From Bacteroidales bacterium UBA1800 (GTDB lineage Bacteria; Bacteroidota; Bacteroidia; Bacteroidales; VadinHA17): a stretch of DNA of 64,000 nucleotides. Positions 60,846-64,000 of this stretch are shown here, one piece after another. The position numbers were made by a program, and so were the translations under genes. Position 1 is the first letter of the stretch, and every line of letters begins with the position of its first letter. The DNA is taken from contig DCFQ01000103.1 of assembly GCA_002319915.1 (NCBI GenBank), positions 20,179-84,178 on the forward strand, in the 5' to 3' direction. A model generated the notes under the pieces. That model made no database searches and was not told the DNA's origin. It saw only the letters and a program-made list of their open reading frames with translations.

Positions 60846-61829
60846 TCAGAATTTATCCTCATAGACGGCCACACAGAGTGCGGCGTAATCTCCGATGGAA
60901 TCACCAAGCTCAGCAGGCCTGATACTGCATACGGCCAGGGCTGGCGGCAAGGCTTCGTCCCTGAGCACTTTTTCAATCAGGGGTTTGAACAGCTGTTCAT
61001 TCCTTGCGTAGATGCTCCCGATCACAATGCATTCGGGATTAAGGATATCTATCAGTGTTGCCAGTCCCTTACCAAGGTAACCGGCTGAGATGCTGATTAT
61101 TTCCATTGCCACCGGATCACCGTTTATTGCAGCTGCTGCCACAGCTTTTGTGTCGAGCGACCTTATCATTTCCTCCAACGGACAGAAGCCTACGGCCTGG
61201 TGGCTTTTTAGTTTTTCAGAGACAACCGATCTTGCCAGCTGAGCGATCCCCCCACCGCTGCAAAACCCCTCAAATGAGCCTGCCTTGCCGTAGCCGACAG
61301 GGCCTGTCTCGGCAAGCCGTATATGGCCGACTTCACCTCCCAGGTCGTTTGTCCCGCTGTAAAGCTTCCCGTTGAGTATCAGCCCGGCACCCATGCCTGT
61401 GCCGAAGGTAAGGAAGATCATATTTGAGGTTCCTCTCCCGGCTCCCATGAGCCACTCAGCGAGCGCGCAGGCATTTGCATCATTCTGTAGAGCTATTTCA
61501 ACTCCGAACTGGTCACTGAAGATTGCGGTGATCGGTACGTTGTCCCATCCAGGAAGGTTAGGGGGAGAATAGATCATGCCCTTCCCTGAGTCGAGGGGGC
61601 CACCGCAGCTTATACCGATCCTCCTGAGCCTGCTGCCGGGAAGCTCCGACATGACATACCTGATGTGGATGGTGAACTCGGCAAGGATATTCCTCCAACC
61701 CCGTTCCGGTAGGGTATTGAAGAATACTTTCTTTTTTATGCCAAAGTGTGAATCGCCTGCAACAACTGCACATTTTGTGCCGCCGATATCGAGGCCGATA
61801 TAGATTTCATCCGGGGAGTAAGCTGGCAT
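60846..61829 (-). CDS. ROK-family protein without the zinc-binding cysteines
   Basis: A 327-residue ROK kinase/regulator-type protein lacking an N-terminal HTH, so presumably a kinase. It has IGLDIGGTKCAVVAGD, NDANACALAEWLMGAG, FGTGMGAGLILNGKLYSG and EVGHIRL. The ROK zinc motif GxCxCGxxGCxE is replaced by GYGKAGSFEG, with no cysteine at the ligand positions, so the structural zinc must be missing. It is the first gene of the minus-strand glycan operon. Its substrate is probably the sugar entering that pathway. Confidence 0.83.
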   Translation of the reverse strand: MPAYSPDEIYIGLDIGGTKCAVVAGDSHFGIKKKVFFNTLPERGWRNILAEFTIHIRYVMSELPGSRLRRIGISCGGPLDSGKGMIYSPPNLPGWDNVPITAIFSDQFGVEIALQNDANACALAEWLMGAGRGTSNMIFLTFGTGMGAGLILNGKLYSGTNDLGGEVGHIRLAETGPVGYGKAGSFEGFCSGGGIAQLARSVVSEKLKSHQAVGFCPLEEMIRSLDTKAVAAAAINGDPVAMEIISISAGYLGKGLATLIDILNPECIVIGSIYARNEQLFKPLIEKVLRDEALPPALAVCSIRPAELGDSIGDYAALCVAVYEDKF

Positions 61830-62322
61830 CGGAAACAGAGCTTCAGGGTTAAACGAACGGGTATTAAATATAAATCAATATTATCAGATTAGATTAATAT
61901 GGCAGCGATTTTATTAATGCCTTCCGGCTCTCGGCCCCCCTGTTCCGTCAGCCCCCCTGGCCCCCTGTTACAACGACTCCCCTGGCCCCCCTGAAGGGGG
62001 GAATTGCAGCACAGTTATGACTTTTCTGAAAGGAGCATTAAGAGCACGTTTTTTCCTCCCCCGTAAGGGAGCCGGGGGGCGAAAACTAACAAGGGGCTGG
62101 GCGGCAAAACAAAGAAGGTGAATGGGGGCGAAACAAACAAATGGCCGGGGGACGAGCGAACAAGGTGAATGGAGAGCGAAATTAACAGGGAGTATACCTT
62201 CAAGCAGGAAGGTAGGTCAATTTGTAAGTTCAAATGTTCATTTTGTAAAACCCTGCTTTTTATTTTGAAATCAATTGCTACATTCGTAAACAACTAACCC
62301 TGACTCAAACCCGGATCCGTAA
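61830..62322. other. Divergent intergenic region rich in repeats, no gene seen
   Basis: This 493-base gap separates the ROK gene (minus) from the symporter (plus) and must hold both promoters. 61932-62001 is a C-rich run of CCCCCTGG/CCCCCTGT units ending in CCCCCCTGAAGGGGGG, related to the CCCCTGAAGGGG core seen elsewhere. 62071-62190 holds degenerate repeats. 62200-62320 is A/T-rich and has TACATTCG (62279-62286), a near match to a -7 element for the symporter. No convincing reading frame is present. Confidence 0.6.
62071..62190 (-). repeat. Degenerate tandem units (TTGTTxxTTTCGCCCCC type)
   Basis: Read on the minus strand, about five units share the pattern TTGTT or GTTAA followed by TTTCGC or a variant and a C-rich tail. 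Two copies share AAGGTGAATGG on the plus strand (starting 62113 and 62160). Unit length drifts around 25-30 bases. This is a decayed tandem array and not a coding region. Confidence 0.5.
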
Positions 62323-63831
62323 ATGAAACTCTCTCTCCCGGACCTTATCGTGTTTCTTGTCCTGACTGTGGGAAATGTGATCATTGGTGCAGCCTTCTAT
62401 TCAAGGAACAAAACGGCGAAACAGTTTACGTCCGGGGGAGGAAAACTCCCTCCGTGGGTTGTGGGGATGTCGATATTCGCAACATTCGTAAGCAGCATCA
62501 GCTACCTGGCCCTGCCGGGTAAGGCGTATTCTTCAAACTGGAATGCACTTGTATTCAGCTTTTCGATACCTGTTGCATCATTTCTTGCAGTCAGGTTTTT
62601 TGTCCCGCATTACCGCCGGCTCGGCAGCATCTCCGCCTATAGCTACCTTGAAGAGCGTTTTGGCCCCTGGGCAAGGATTTACGCTTCCGTCTGCTACATC
62701 CTGACCCAGATAATGAGGACCGGAGCGATCCTTTTGCTGCTTGCCCTGCCTGTAAATGCGCTCTTCGGCTGGAATGTGAAGACGATTATTATTGTAACCG
62801 GGCTTGCCGTAACGGCCTATTCGGTTCTCGGAGGCATCAGGGCAGTTATCTGGACTGATGCGATCCAGGGAATCATTCTTATCGCCGGGGCGCTTGCATG
62901 TGCACTGGTTCTGACATTTTCGATGCCATCGGGACCCGGCCAGATCTTCTCGATCGGAGCGACGAACCAAAAATTCAGCCTCGGCAGCTTCGGACCCAGC
63001 CTGAAAGATTCGACTTTCTGGGTGATACTGGTTTACGGTCTTTTCATTAATATTCAGAATTACGGGATAGATCAGAATTATATACAGCGATACATGACGA
63101 CCGATTCAGATAGAGGAGCCAAGGCATCGACGCTTTTTGGATCCCTGCTGTATATTCCGGTCTCCCTGCTGTTCTTTTATATCGGTACCGCTCTGTTTGC
63201 CTTTTATAACGCCCATCCGGGCATTCTGCCGGCTGAGCTGACTGCAGCCTCATCAGGCGACAGGGTATTTCCATATTTCATGGCCCATAACCTTCCCCAC
63301 GGAATGACTGGATTGCTTATTGCATCTGTTTTTGCCGCGGGAATGAGCACGGTCTCAACAAGCGTCAACAGCACTGCCACCATCGTCCTGTCGGACTATT
63401 ACAAACGTTATGTGAATAAGGAATCGGGCGACAGGTCATCAATTCCTGTTCTGTATGCCTCATCCGCGATCTTCGGTGTAGTTAGTATTGCTGTCGCCCT
63501 ATCCTTGACCGGGGTTAAAAGTGTGCTCGACGCATGGTGGAACCTGGCTTCGGTCTTCAGCGGGGGAATGCTCGGCCTATTCCTGCTCGGATTCCTGTCG
63601 AGGAGGGTTGGCAATTTTGATGCTGCTGCCGGTGTGATCGCAGGAGTGATAGTCATCACCTGGATGAGCCTGTCGCCGGTGCTCTTTACCAAAGGAGAGA
63701 TGCTGGCCTTTAGAAGCCCGTTTCACAGTAACCTGACGATTGTGTTCGGAACAATCGTGATTGCGGTCGTGGGTTTCATAGTGACGAAATTTTTGCAGAA
63801 AAGTAAACCAGTAAACCGGGCCGAGCGTTAA
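62323..63831 (+). CDS. SSS-family sodium:solute symporter
   Basis: The 502-residue carrier has about 13 helices and differs clearly from the SGLT-type carrier at 51495. SSISYLALPGKAYSSNWNAL, SAYSYLEERFGPWARIYAS and IQNYGIDQNYIQRYMTTDSD resemble the branch of TC 2.A.21 that includes sialic-acid transporters. With a sialidase in the adjacent divergent operon, sialate is a candidate substrate. Its last codons (KSKPVNRAER) run into the TAAACCAG repeat that continues beyond the stop codon. Confidence 0.85.
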   Translation: MKLSLPDLIVFLVLTVGNVIIGAAFYSRNKTAKQFTSGGGKLPPWVVGMSIFATFVSSISYLALPGKAYSSNWNALVFSFSIPVASFLAVRFFVPHYRRLGSISAYSYLEERFGPWARIYASVCYILTQIMRTGAILLLLALPVNALFGWNVKTIIIVTGLAVTAYSVLGGIRAVIWTDAIQGIILIAGALACALVLTFSMPSGPGQIFSIGATNQKFSLGSFGPSLKDSTFWVILVYGLFINIQNYGIDQNYIQRYMTTDSDRGAKASTLFGSLLYIPVSLLFFYIGTALFAFYNAHPGILPAELTAASSGDRVFPYFMAHNLPHGMTGLLIASVFAAGMSTVSTSVNSTATIVLSDYYKRYVNKESGDRSSIPVLYASSAIFGVVSIAVALSLTGVKSVLDAWWNLASVFSGGMLGLFLLGFLSRRVGNFDAAAGVIAGVIVITWMSLSPVLFTKGEMLAFRSPFHSNLTIVFGTIVIAVVGFIVTKFLQKSKPVNRAER

Positions 63832-63832
63832 G

Positions 63833-63853
63833 TCCCGACATGTTATGTCGGGA
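63833..63853. terminator. Stem-loop just after the symporter stop
   Basis: TCCCGACAT and ATGTCGGGA form a perfect 9-bp stem around GTT, beginning one base after the stop codon. There is no T-run, so it may be a processing or stabilising hairpin rather than a terminator. It resembles the TCCCGATAGCTATCGGGA palindrome at 35148 in its TCCCGA/TCGGGA ends. Confidence 0.5.
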
Positions 63854-63886
63854 TAGCGAAGGAGCCAGAATGCAGGGCAGGCAAAG

Positions 63887-63957
63887 AAAACCAGTAAACC
63901 AGTAAACGAGAAAACCAGTAAACCAGTAAACGAGTAAACAAGTAAACCAGTAAACCA
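63887..63957 (+). repeat. Octamer tandem array (TAAACCAG) before a start codon
   Basis: About nine 8-nt units of TAAACCAG and its variants (AAAACCAG, TAAACGAG, TAAACAAG) run up to 63957, and the ATG of the next gene is at 63970. Two more units (63803-63817) lie inside the 3' end of the symporter gene, separated from the main array by the stem-loop and a 30-base unrelated stretch. Confidence 0.85.
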
Positions 63958-63969
63958 ATTACCCAAAAT

Positions 63970-64000
63970 ATGAAACGAATCATTATAGTACATTCACTGT
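63970..64000 (+). CDS. 5' end of an unidentified gene
   Basis: An ATG at 63970 opens a frame reading MKRIIIVHSL to the window edge. Ten residues are too few to name it. Its position 12 bases after an octamer array is like that of the other two array-led genes, which makes the start believable. It would be co-directional with the symporter. Confidence 0.45.
   Translation, partial: MKRIIIVHSL

Noticed and set aside
63887..63957. CRISPR array
   Set aside because: The units are 8 nt tandem repeats with no spacers and no cas genes nearby.
63776..63993. Minus-strand frames rich in YWFTGLLV repeats at the right edge
   Set aside because: They are translations of the octamer array and have no independent support.

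Overview
The window is a stretch of chromosome from a member of the Bacteroidota, most likely an uncultured Bacteroidales/Marinilabiliales-type anaerobe. This rests on three things: the fused SecDF, several intergenic -7 elements matching the Bacteroidota consensus TAnnTTTG (once with a well-spaced -33 TTTG), and the mix of HlyD/FtsX/TolC exporters with RpoN-type two-component regulators. I see no rRNA, tRNA, CRISPR array, IS element or prophage. Most of the DNA is dense coding sequence. The non-coding gaps are unusually rich in short palindromic and tandem repeats.

Layout. 1-1744 (minus): the 5' end of der, then era and an rluB-type pseudouridine synthase. 1837-3219: a glmM-type phosphohexomutase. 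3393-7897: an adaptor, an ATPase-less MacB-type permease and a TolC-type outer-membrane protein. 8113-12533: secDF, a long-tailed tatA-type gene and a lolD-type ABC ATPase. 12643-19915 (minus): a six-gene hyfBCEFGI-like operon. It encodes a membrane complex related to energy-converting [NiFe] hydrogenases and complex I, but its large subunit lacks all four NiFe-ligand cysteines and its small subunit lacks three of the four proximal-cluster cysteines. 20166-25605: a TIGR02757 protein, then two secreted multidomain carbohydrate-related proteins, one a clan-A glycosidase fused to a PHP/CehA-type metallohydrolase. 25744-33153: a second export operon (adaptor, ABC ATPase, two FtsX-type permeases) with an NtrC-type regulator and an NtrB-type kinase; a -24/-12 sigma-54 promoter sits in front of it. 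33195-36564: small redox and membrane proteins, trmN and a saccharopine-dehydrogenase-like gene. 36892-42894: mutS, an Lgt-like protein with an attached beta-rich domain, a SPOR lipoprotein and a NodB-like protein.

43059-63831 is devoted to amino-sugar and glycan breakdown. On the plus strand are a GH2 exo-glucosaminidase/mannosidase, nagA, a ROK kinase, an MFS transporter and a SIS protein. On the minus strand, reading right to left, is an eight-gene catabolic operon: ROK kinase, GmhA-like SIS isomerase, GH38 alpha-mannosidase, PfkB-HAD fusion, a conserved protein of unknown function, AGE-family epimerase, SGLT-type symporter and sialidase. A second sodium:solute symporter is transcribed divergently. 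A plausible reading is extracellular or periplasmic trimming of sialylated, mannose- and glucosamine-containing glycans, uptake by sodium symport, and phosphorylation, epimerisation and isomerisation in the cytoplasm. No SusC/SusD pair lies in the window.

The most interesting items are the hydrogenase-like complex without hydrogenase ligands, the 7-8 nt tandem arrays placed directly before start codons (one fills the whole nagA-ROK gap with eight exact-length heptamers), the two unusual domain fusions, and the uncharacterised phosphosugar module in the glycan operon.
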